From assembly GCA_946620235.1 (NCBI GenBank), contig CAMONC010000010.1:1-32700 (forward strand): DNA of 32,700 nucleotides, read 5' to 3'. The notes beneath the pieces are model-generated. The model searched no databases. It worked only from the letters and a program-made list of their open reading frames with translations, and had not been told where the DNA came from. This DNA comes from an uncultured Lachnospiraceae bacterium (GTDB lineage Bacteria > Bacillota > Clostridia > Lachnospirales > Lachnospiraceae). Made by a program: the position numbers and the translations under genes. This document shows, one piece after another, positions 19,369 to 27,120 of the stretch. The number at the start of each line of letters is the position of its first letter. Positions within the stretch are counted from its first letter, which is position 1.

Positions 19369-20232
19369 ATGATATTGGAAATAATCATCGGAGCGCTTGG
19401 AATAGCGCTCCTTATAGCGGGATACGTGATCCCGGCACGCAAAGAAGAAGATGAATCGGTGGAAACCTTTTCCAGAGATCAGGTTCACGAGATGGTTTCG
19501 GAGGAGGTCAATGCTGTCAAAGGCCGTATCGACGATATAGTTGATGAGACGGTTCAGTATGCCATCGAGAAAACAGAGCGAAGCATGGACAGACTCAGCA
19601 ATGAGAAAATGATGGCTGTCAGTGAATACTCCGACACCGTGCTGGATCAGATCAATAAGAGCCATGAGGAAGTAGTATTCCTGTATGACATGCTCAACGA
19701 CAAGCACGAGAATCTGAAAGAAACCGTTGCCGAGGCTACGCGTAAAGCCGATGAAGTAGATGAAAAGGTGAAGAATGCGGAGGAAAACCTCGCACCTCTC
19801 GTAGCCAGGATCGAGAGTCAGGTCGAGGCAGAGGCTTCAACTTCTGTTCCCGTTACACCGGATGTTCAGGAGAAAGACAGTGAGACGGAAGCGCCTGGCA
19901 GATCACGTTCGCGCCGCAAACCCGTACCGATAGTCAAAAACGAACCCGTGACAGTGATGCCGGCAGTTCCTGATACCGAGGATGAGCAGGAAGAGGATCC
20001 GAATGAGGACTATCTGGAGGACGAGTGGGAAGACTTCGATGATACAGAAGATGATACCGATCCGGACGGCCCTGAGATCACTTTCAGTGCGAGATCTCCC
20101 GGAAGCCGCAACAGTAACGATCGGATCCTGGAACTGCATAAGGCCGGTAAGTCAAATATGGCTATCGCAAAGGAACTGGGACTTGGTATCGGCGAAGTTA
20201 AATTAGTAATAGATCTGTTTAAGGGGCTGTGA
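19369..20232 (+). CDS. SwrB-like/DUF6115-like membrane-anchored coiled-coil protein
   Basis: N-terminal TM helix, coiled coil, acidic linker, C-terminal NDRILELHKAGKSNMAIAKELGLGIGEVKLVIDLFKGL (HTH-like). Same operon position as Bacillus swrB (between sigD and rpsB). Confidence 0.7.
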   Translation: MILEIIIGALGIALLIAGYVIPARKEEDESVETFSRDQVHEMVSEEVNAVKGRIDDIVDETVQYAIEKTERSMDRLSNEKMMAVSEYSDTVLDQINKSHEEVVFLYDMLNDKHENLKETVAEATRKADEVDEKVKNAEENLAPLVARIESQVEAEASTSVPVTPDVQEKDSETEAPGRSRSRRKPVPIVKNEPVTVMPAVPDTEDEQEEDPNEDYLEDEWEDFDDTEDDTDPDGPEITFSARSPGSRNSNDRILELHKAGKSNMAIAKELGLGIGEVKLVIDLFKGL

Positions 20233-20233
20233 T

Positions 20234-20974
20234 ATGAATCTGAAATACTATCTGAAAGGTTTAGGCCTCGGACTTATAGTAACGGCTCTGGTTCTGGGGA
20301 TACATCATGCACGGACGAAAGATGCCGTGATGACTGATGCACAGATCAAGGAGAGAGCAGCCGAACTGGGCATGGTTGACGGGTCCACTCGTTTGATAGA
20401 GGAGATCCCCAGTACTGAGGAAATGCTCGCCGAGATACAGGATAATGATGTGACAAATGACACATCTGGCACTTCGACTACCGATGAAACTGCCGATGAG
20501 TCGGAAACGGGTGATCAAGATGCTGATCAGACCGAAACAAGCGATGATGTGATCGCGGATGCAAATGCTCTGCTCGAAGATACCACTGCAGAGATAACTA
20601 CAGATGCGCCCGATGATCCCGGACTTGATTATCCTACCGAAGATTACTCGTTTACCATGCTTGAGCCTGAGACCATTACAGAGGTTCCCACTTCGGAGAC
20701 CGATTCCGTGACCGACCATGAGTTTACTCCCACAGCAGGAGCGTCCGACAGCGGAAGCGGCGCAGGTGGAGCGGGAAGCATCACCATATCATCCGGTGAT
20801 TCTTCGGACAGGGTTGCGCGTAAGCTGGCAGATGCCGGTATCGTATCATCGGCTGCCGAGTATGACCGTTTCCTGTGCAGTCACGGATATGACAGGGTTC
20901 TCCGCACCGGAACGTATACTTTCAATGAAGGCATGAGTGATGATGAGATAGCCCGCATGATCACCGGCAGGTGA
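20234..20974 (+). CDS. Membrane-anchored protein with MltG/YceG N-terminal (LysM-like) domain but no transglycosylase domain
   Basis: N-terminal TM, Ser/Thr/acidic linker, C-terminal SITISSGDSSDRVARKLADAGIVSSAAEYDRFLCSHGYDRVLRTGTYTFNEGMSDDEIARMITGR; ends where MltG catalytic domain would begin. Confidence 0.7.
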   Translation: MNLKYYLKGLGLGLIVTALVLGIHHARTKDAVMTDAQIKERAAELGMVDGSTRLIEEIPSTEEMLAEIQDNDVTNDTSGTSTTDETADESETGDQDADQTETSDDVIADANALLEDTTAEITTDAPDDPGLDYPTEDYSFTMLEPETITEVPTSETDSVTDHEFTPTAGASDSGSGAGGAGSITISSGDSSDRVARKLADAGIVSSAAEYDRFLCSHGYDRVLRTGTYTFNEGMSDDEIARMITGR

Positions 20975-21023
20975 CCGCGGATATCCCGGACTCTTTATCT
21001 GCAGAATTTTCGCGGGAAATCTC

Positions 21024-21052
21024 TTGATTTCTCTATATATAAGTAGTATTAT
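21024..21052 (+). promoter_or_regulatory. Candidate sigma-A promoter for rpsB-tsf (TTGATT-N17-TATTAT)
   Basis: -35 TTGATT 21024-21029, 17-nt spacer, -10 TATTAT 21047-21052 upstream of rpsB. Confidence 0.6.
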
Positions 21053-21056
21053 AGTT

Positions 21057-21082
21057 GGGCATGCGCTTGCATGTCCTTTTTT
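21057..21082 (+). terminator. Intrinsic terminator-like hairpin at the predicted rpsB transcription start (GGGCATGC-GCTT-GCATGTCC-TTTTTT)
   Basis: 8-bp stem with one G-U, 4-nt loop, followed by six T. Confidence 0.6.
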
Positions 21083-21206
21083 GTGCAACATTACAAGACA
21101 GGCTGATGCGCACATGCAGCAAATAATCACGTGCATATTTCCGTATGGTGCCTGATAAGCTTCACGGGTTAGATGCACGGAAGTTCAACCAAATGGAGGT
21201 TTTGAA

Positions 21207-21977
21207 ATGAGCGTAGTATCAATGAAACAGTTACTGGAAGCAGGTGTTCACTTCGGACACCAGACCCGCAGATGGAACCCTAAGATGGCTCCTTACATCT
21301 TCACCGAGCGTAACGGGATCCATATCATCGACCTGCAGAAGTCGGTAGGCAAGGTTGATGAGGCTTACAATGCGGTATTCGATATCGCTTCCCAGGGAGG
21401 TACCATCCTTTTCGTAGGTACCAAGAAGCAGGCTCAGGATGCGGTTAAGACCGAGGCTGAGCGTTGCGGTATGTTCTATGTTAATGAGAGATGGCTCGGC
21501 GGTATGCTGACCAACTTCCGTACCATCCGTTCACGTGTAGACAGACTCAAGGCTATCGAGAGAATGTCTGAGGACGGTACATTTGATGTACTTCCCAAGA
21601 AGGAAGTCGTACAGCTTCGTAAGGAGTGGGAGAAGCTTGAGAAGAACCTCGGCGGTATCAAGAACATGACCCGTATTCCCGATGCTATCTTCGTAGTAGA
21701 TCCCAAGAAAGAGCACATCTGCGTACAGGAAGCTCACTCACTCGGCATCACACTGATCGGTATCGGCGATACCAACTGCGATCCCGAAGAGCTTGATTAT
21801 GTGATCCCCGGCAATGATGATGCCATTCGTGCCGTTAAGCTTCTGACATCCAAGATGGCAGATGCAGTCATCGAGGCAAACCAGGGTGAAGAAATGGTTA
21901 CTGCAGATGAGATGGCAGGAGATGCAGAAGAGACAGAAGCAGCAGATATCGAAGAAGTAGCTGCTGAAGAAGAGTAA
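21207..21977 (+). CDS. rpsB: 30S ribosomal protein S2
   Basis: [54 protein letters not shown]; acidic C-terminal tail. Confidence 0.98.
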   Translation: MSVVSMKQLLEAGVHFGHQTRRWNPKMAPYIFTERNGIHIIDLQKSVGKVDEAYNAVFDIASQGGTILFVGTKKQAQDAVKTEAERCGMFYVNERWLGGMLTNFRTIRSRVDRLKAIERMSEDGTFDVLPKKEVVQLRKEWEKLEKNLGGIKNMTRIPDAIFVVDPKKEHICVQEAHSLGITLIGIGDTNCDPEELDYVIPGNDDAIRAVKLLTSKMADAVIEANQGEEMVTADEMAGDAEETEAADIEEVAAEEE

Positions 21978-22000
21978 GATAGATTTAGGAGGATACAGAT

Positions 22001-22921
22001 ATGGCTGAGATTACAGCATCCATGGTCAAGGAACTGCGTGAGACTACAGGCGCAGGCATGATGGACTGCAAAAAGGCACTTGCCGAGACAGACGGCAATA
22101 TGGAAGAAGCTATCGAGGTGCTCAGAAAGAGCGGCGCTGCAAAGGCTGAGAAGAAAGCCAGCAGGATCGCTGCAGAGGGTATCTGCCGTGTAGCTATAGA
22201 TAACGATAAGACTGCTGCGGTTGTTGAGGTTAACTCCGAGACAGACTTCGTAGCAAAGAATGAAGTATTCCAGAGCTTTGTAGAAGGTGTTGCAAAGCAG
22301 GCACTTGCTTCCGGAGCAGCTGATGTTGATGCTCTCCTTGAGGAGAAGTGGAACGAGGATGCTTCCAAGACCGTTAAGGATGTTCTGGTTGAGAAGACCG
22401 CTACTATCGGCGAGAAGCTTTCCGTCAGAAGATTTGAGAAGGCATCCGGTGACTGTGTGGTATCTTATCTGCACGGCGGCGGACGTATCGGCGTAGTAGT
22501 AGCAGCTGACGGCGCAGGAAATGATGCATCCGTTAAGGAAGCTCTTACCAACGTAGCTATGCAGATCGCTGCCATGAGCCCCAAGTTCATCGCAGACAGC
22601 GATGTTGATCAGTCCTACATCGATCATGAGACCGAGATCCTCAAGGCTCAGATGGATGCAGATCCCAAGGAAGCAGCCAAGCCCGAGCAGGTTAAGGCCG
22701 GCATCATCAAGGGCCGTGTAAATAAACTGCTCAAGGATGTAGTACTTCTTGATCAGGTATATGTAAGAGCTGAGGACGGAAAGCAGTCTGTAGCTCAGTA
22801 TCTTGCAACGGTTAATAAGGACCTTAAGCTTACCAAGTTCATCCGTTTCGAGGTAGGTGAAGGCATGGAGAAGAAGAACGAAGATTTTGCTGCTGAAGTA
22901 GCAGCTCAGATGAACGCATAA
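22001..22921 (+). CDS. tsf: Elongation factor Ts
   Basis: MAEITASMVKELRETTGAGMMDCKKAL, VEVNSETDFVAKN. Confidence 0.98.
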   Translation: MAEITASMVKELRETTGAGMMDCKKALAETDGNMEEAIEVLRKSGAAKAEKKASRIAAEGICRVAIDNDKTAAVVEVNSETDFVAKNEVFQSFVEGVAKQALASGAADVDALLEEKWNEDASKTVKDVLVEKTATIGEKLSVRRFEKASGDCVVSYLHGGGRIGVVVAADGAGNDASVKEALTNVAMQIAAMSPKFIADSDVDQSYIDHETEILKAQMDADPKEAAKPEQVKAGIIKGRVNKLLKDVVLLDQVYVRAEDGKQSVAQYLATVNKDLKLTKFIRFEVGEGMEKKNEDFAAEVAAQMNA

Positions 22922-22947
22922 TTCTCCCGAATTAATGCAAAACCGAG

Positions 22948-22979
22948 GCACCCGGATTTATATATCCGGGTGCTTTTTT
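22948..22979 (+). terminator. Rho-independent terminator after tsf
   Basis: GCACCCGGAT-TTATAT-ATCCGGGTGC-TTTTTT: perfect 10-bp stem plus T run. Confidence 0.92.
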
Positions 22980-23047
22980 ATACTCTCGCCCAGGGGTTTA
23001 TATGCTATACTAATTTAGATATTACTATATCAAAGGAGAGGCTTAAG

Positions 23048-24331
23048 ATGAGCGATTACAGGATCAATACCAGATGTGTACAGGGCGGTTATACGCCGGG
23101 AAACGGAGAACCCAGACAGATACCTATCATACAGTCCACGACGTTTAAATATGATACGAGTGAGGACATGGGTAAGCTCTTTGACCTGGAGGCGAGCGGA
23201 TACTTTTATACCAGACTTCAGAATCCGACGAATGATTTCGTGGCAGCGAAGATCGCCGAGCTTGAAGGCGGTACAGCCGCCATGCTTACCAGTTCGGGGC
23301 AGGCAGCGAACTTCTTTGCACTCTTTAATATATGTGAATGCGGATCGCATATCGTGGCATCATCATCCATATATGGCGGCACATTCAACCTGATAGCCGT
23401 AACAATGGCTAAAATGGGCATAGATGTGACATTTGTCATACCTGATGCCACCGAAGAGGAACTGAATGCCGCATTCCGTGACAATACCCGAGCCGTGTTC
23501 GGCGAGACCATTGCAAATCCGGCACTTACCGTGCTTGATATCGAGAAATTCGCACGTGTGGCTCATGCCCACGGAGTACCGCTCATTGTAGACAATACAT
23601 TCCCGACTCCCGTTAACTGCAGACCCATAGAGTGGGGAGCCGATATCGTCACCCATTCCACCACTAAGTATATGGACGGCCACGGTGCCGCAGTAGGCGG
23701 TGCGATCGTGGATTCGGGCAAGTTTGACTGGATGGCACATGCCGATAAGTTCCCCGGTCTGTGCACACCCGATGATTCATACCACGGGATCACTTATGCC
23801 GAGAAGTTCGGGCAGGGCGGAGCCTTCATTACCAAGTGTACCGCTCAGCTTATGCGTGATTTCGGATGCATACAGTCTCCTCAGAACGCTTTTCTCCTGA
23901 ATCTCGGACTTGAATCACTGCATGTACGCATGCCCAGACATGTGGAAAACGGACAGGCGGTAGCTGAGTTCCTTCAGTCACAGCCTCAGGTTACGCATGT
24001 AAGTTATCCCGGTCTTAAAACGGATAAATACTATGAAACAGCACAGAAGTACATGCCCAACGGCGGATGCGGAGTGGTCAGTTTCGAGCTGGCCGGTGGC
24101 AGATCTGCAGCCGAGAAGTTCATGAAGAATCTGAAGCTCGCTGCGATCGAGACTCATGTGGCCGATGCACGTACATGCTGTCTGAATCCCGCTACCAGCA
24201 CACATCGTCAGATGACCGATGAGCAGCTCGCCGAGGCAGGCATTCCTGCCGGACTAGTGCGCATGTCATGCGGCCTGGAGGATAAGCAGGATCTGATAGA
24301 TGATCTGGCTCAGGCACTCGCAGCGGTATGA
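23048..24331 (+). CDS. O-acetylhomoserine aminocarboxypropyltransferase/cysteine synthase family (PLP, Cys/Met metabolism)
   Basis: ATG 23048 preceded by AAAGGAGAGG; GYFYTRLQNPTND, LTSSGQAANF, STTKYMDGHG PLP-lysine site, SFELAGG. Confidence 0.9.
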   Translation: MSDYRINTRCVQGGYTPGNGEPRQIPIIQSTTFKYDTSEDMGKLFDLEASGYFYTRLQNPTNDFVAAKIAELEGGTAAMLTSSGQAANFFALFNICECGSHIVASSSIYGGTFNLIAVTMAKMGIDVTFVIPDATEEELNAAFRDNTRAVFGETIANPALTVLDIEKFARVAHAHGVPLIVDNTFPTPVNCRPIEWGADIVTHSTTKYMDGHGAAVGGAIVDSGKFDWMAHADKFPGLCTPDDSYHGITYAEKFGQGGAFITKCTAQLMRDFGCIQSPQNAFLLNLGLESLHVRMPRHVENGQAVAEFLQSQPQVTHVSYPGLKTDKYYETAQKYMPNGGCGVVSFELAGGRSAAEKFMKNLKLAAIETHVADARTCCLNPATSTHRQMTDEQLAEAGIPAGLVRMSCGLEDKQDLIDDLAQALAAV

Positions 24332-24335
24332 CCAT

Positions 24336-25382
24336 ATGAAGAAAATACTTAAAGTAGCAGGGATCATTCTCGGAGTGATCGTATTGATCCCTGTGCTGTT
24401 CGTTGCATATCTGAGGATAACGATGTACTCCCCCGAGCCGGAGGAAATGCTTGAAGTCAACTCCGGAAGCGCTGTCGTGAGTGTGGGGGACGAGCTCAGC
24501 ATTCTGACATTTAATCTGGGTTATGCCGGCTACAATAAGAGCGAGGATTTCTTTATGGACGGAGGCAAGGGGGTTCTTCCCGAGTCATCGGATGCCGTTA
24601 TGGAGAATCTGTCGGGTATTGCATCTGCGATCAATGAGCAGGACTGCGATATCGTCATGGCTCAGGAAGTCGATGTGGATTCCCACAGGTCATACAACAT
24701 CAACGAAGTGGCGTACCTCAGTTCATCTATCGGCATGCAGCCGGTTTTTGCGTGCAATTATAAGGTTGCATTCGTCCCGTATCCGATACCTCCCATGGGT
24801 AAAACCTACAGCGGTCTGGCTACCTATACGCGCCTGAATGTGCGTGAGGCGGTGAGATACGCTCTGCCGGAGGCCGCTCCGTGGTATATGTCACCGGGAT
24901 ATCTCAAGAGATGCCTGCTCGTGGAGCGCATCCCGGTTGAGAATTCTGATAAGGAGCTGGTCCTTGTCAACCATCATCTCGAAGCCTATACCGATGATGA
25001 GAAAAGGGACGGCCAGCTGAGCGTGCTCAATAACCTGATCGAGGAGGAGTATGCCAAGGGTAATTACGTGATCGTCGGAGGAGATTTTAATCAGGAATTC
25101 GAGATGAACGATAATCCGCCGATCATATCGGAGACAGGATGGCTTCCGGGCGAGATCAGGGCTTCGGATATCCCCGAAGGGTTCTATGCGGCGGTAGCCG
25201 ATAATGCGCCTTCATGCCGCTCACTGGAGGAACCTTTTGAAAGTAATGAGACTTCTCAGGTTTATATCATAGACGGATTCATAGTATCCAATAACATGGA
25301 GGTAAAGTCAGTCGAAGTATGCGACTACGGCTTCGTGAACTCCGATCATAACCCTGTCAGACTGGAGGTCAGACTCAGATGA
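24336..25382 (+). CDS. Membrane-anchored endonuclease/exonuclease/phosphatase (EEP) family protein
   Basis: N-terminal TM MKKILKVAGIILGVIVLIPVLFVAYLRI; EEP motifs ILTFNLGYAGY, CDIVMAQEVD, VIVGGDFNQEF, NSDHNPVRLE. Confidence 0.85.
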   Translation: MKKILKVAGIILGVIVLIPVLFVAYLRITMYSPEPEEMLEVNSGSAVVSVGDELSILTFNLGYAGYNKSEDFFMDGGKGVLPESSDAVMENLSGIASAINEQDCDIVMAQEVDVDSHRSYNINEVAYLSSSIGMQPVFACNYKVAFVPYPIPPMGKTYSGLATYTRLNVREAVRYALPEAAPWYMSPGYLKRCLLVERIPVENSDKELVLVNHHLEAYTDDEKRDGQLSVLNNLIEEEYAKGNYVIVGGDFNQEFEMNDNPPIISETGWLPGEIRASDIPEGFYAAVADNAPSCRSLEEPFESNETSQVYIIDGFIVSNNMEVKSVEVCDYGFVNSDHNPVRLEVRLR

Positions 25383-25500
25383 AAACCAGGCTTACCGTGA
25401 TACACCAAAATGGCTCTGGCGACCGAAGAACTGTACTTCCGCCACCGGAGAGAATCATCGGTTGGATAAATAATTCTTGAAAAGAATTTTTAATTCGATT

Positions 25501-25546
25501 AGCCTCTTCTTAGGACGTCCGAATCTGACTTAAGAGGAGGCTTTTT
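25501..25546 (+). promoter_or_regulatory. Terminator-like hairpin that contains the Shine-Dalgarno of the downstream serine hydrolase
   Basis: AGCCTCTTCTTAGG (25501-25514) pairs with CTTAAGAGGAGGCT (25529-25542), 14 bp including two wobble pairs, followed by TTTTT-type tract; AGGAGG lies in the 3' arm; TTG start at 25549. Confidence 0.65.
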
Positions 25547-25548
25547 GA

Positions 25549-26538
25549 TTGGATAAGGAACAATTGCACGGGTTTATTTCACAGAGTACGGGAAACGAGA
25601 GCAATATCTGCCAGATCTATGCGATCAGGGAGGGCGAAACGGTATTTGATGACTGCTGGCACGGGTTTAAAACAGAAGATTCGATGAATGTAAATTCGGT
25701 GACCAAGGGTATCGTGTCGCTCCTTGCCGGAATCGCTCTGGACAGGGGATGCATTAAGAGCGTGGACCAGAAGGTTATGGAATTCTTTCCGGATTATACG
25801 GTAAAGCGCGGGGAGAAGACTATATATGATGTAACTGTCAGGCACCTTCTGACGATGACTGCTCCGTATAAGGGACGGTCGGAGCCGTGGAAAAAGGTAT
25901 GTACTTCCCAAGACTGGACACTTACCACCCTGGATTATCTTGGAGGCCGGAAGGGTATCACCGGAGAATTCAGATATGCGACACTTGGCATCCAGATCCT
26001 GGTCGGGATCATAGAGAGAGCGACCGGTGAAAAATGCATTGATTTCGCAAATAAGAATCTGTTTGACCCGCTGGGACTTCCTGGACGGATCATGCACGGT
26101 GACAGTTCCAAAGAAGACCAGTTTGATTTCTTCATGAATAAGAATCCGAGAAAACCCGAGTGGTTCTCAGATCCGCAGGGAACGGTCACCGCGGGCTGGG
26201 GAATGTGTATGTCAGCCAAAGATATGGCTGTGATCGGTGAGCTTGTCTGTGACGGTGGAGTGCATGAAGGTAAAAGAATGATCTCGGCAGAATACCTGAG
26301 TGACATGCTCACGCCTCATCTTAAACTCGGTGAGCGGATGGGATTCATGAATTACGGGTATCTGTGGTATAAGCCTTATGATGACAGAGATGTCTATGCA
26401 GCCATCGGTGACAGTGGGAATATCATCTATGTCAATAAAGAAGAGAACATCTCCGTAGGGATTACCGGCACCTTCAAGCCCAGGATTTTTGACAGAGTTG
26501 ATTTCATAGAGCAAAAAGTCCTGCCGGCTGTTATGTGA
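25549..26538 (+). CDS. Serine hydrolase, class C beta-lactamase/esterase-like
   Basis: SxxK motif SVTKG in NSVTKGIVSLLAGIALDRG, VRHLLTMTA, FRYATLGIQILVGIIERATGEKCIDFANKNLFDPLGLP; TTG start after AAGAGGAGG. Confidence 0.85.
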   Translation: MDKEQLHGFISQSTGNESNICQIYAIREGETVFDDCWHGFKTEDSMNVNSVTKGIVSLLAGIALDRGCIKSVDQKVMEFFPDYTVKRGEKTIYDVTVRHLLTMTAPYKGRSEPWKKVCTSQDWTLTTLDYLGGRKGITGEFRYATLGIQILVGIIERATGEKCIDFANKNLFDPLGLPGRIMHGDSSKEDQFDFFMNKNPRKPEWFSDPQGTVTAGWGMCMSAKDMAVIGELVCDGGVHEGKRMISAEYLSDMLTPHLKLGERMGFMNYGYLWYKPYDDRDVYAAIGDSGNIIYVNKEENISVGITGTFKPRIFDRVDFIEQKVLPAVM

Positions 26539-26575
26539 GCTGCATAGCCGGTATTGAAAATACGAGGAGGAGAAC

Positions 26576-27046
26576 ATGGATATCGTATACAAAAGACTGA
26601 CAGAGAATGAATTGGACAGGATCATTAAAATGAGAATAAACCAGCTGACAGAGGAATACACTTCCGCAGGTAAAACCGTGCCGGAAAATGTATATCTTGA
26701 AACAGCCCTGATGGACTTTTATAAGAGAAACATGGCTGCCGGTACTTATGTTTCCTGGCTGGCATTTGACGGGGATAAGATAGTCGGAACAAGCGGAATG
26801 TCTTTTGCTGAGAAACCACCATATTTTACGTGTCCTACAGGGAGAGTGGGGATCCTGTCAAGCATGTACACCGATCCGGACTACAGGAGGCTGGGGATCG
26901 CAACTCAGTTACTTGACAGAGTAGTGAAGGCAGCAGAAGAATACGGCTGCGGAATGATCTACATCACAGCTTCCGATATGGGTGTAAAGCTGTACGAATC
27001 ATATGGTTTCAAGCATAACGGAAACTTTATGCAATACAATTTCTGA
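26576..27046 (+). CDS. GNAT family N-acetyltransferase
   Basis: GILSSMYTDPDYRRLGIATQLLDRVVKAAEEYG acetyl-CoA binding motif; SYGFKHNGNFMQY. Confidence 0.9.
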   Translation: MDIVYKRLTENELDRIIKMRINQLTEEYTSAGKTVPENVYLETALMDFYKRNMAAGTYVSWLAFDGDKIVGTSGMSFAEKPPYFTCPTGRVGILSSMYTDPDYRRLGIATQLLDRVVKAAEEYGCGMIYITASDMGVKLYESYGFKHNGNFMQYNF

Positions 27047-27120
27047 GCAGATAAAGATGGAAAAACGGAAATACTTATTCTTAGATCAGCTCATGGAAAG
27101 CCCCGCTGATCTTCCGGGCG

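Noticed and set aside
21797-22951. 384-aa antisense ORF opposite tsf
   Set aside because: Opposes highly conserved EF-Ts; start lies within the terminator region and the Cys/Leu/Tyr-rich translation is not protein-like.
22980-23047. SAM-type riboswitch upstream of the O-acetylhomoserine sulfhydrylase gene
   Set aside because: Only about 68 nt between the tsf terminator and the start codon, too short for SAM-I, and no riboswitch-like helices seen.
25383-25470. Possible coding remnant downstream of the EEP gene
   Set aside because: Short frames (e.g. HQNGSGDRRTVLPPPERIIGWINNS*) are readable but I recognise no family; insufficient support.
27088-27120. Inverted repeat AGATCAGC...GCTGATCT between convergent GNAT and GGDEF genes, considered as a bidirectional terminator
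   Set aside because: 14-nt loop and no convincing U-tract on either strand; kept out of the feature list.
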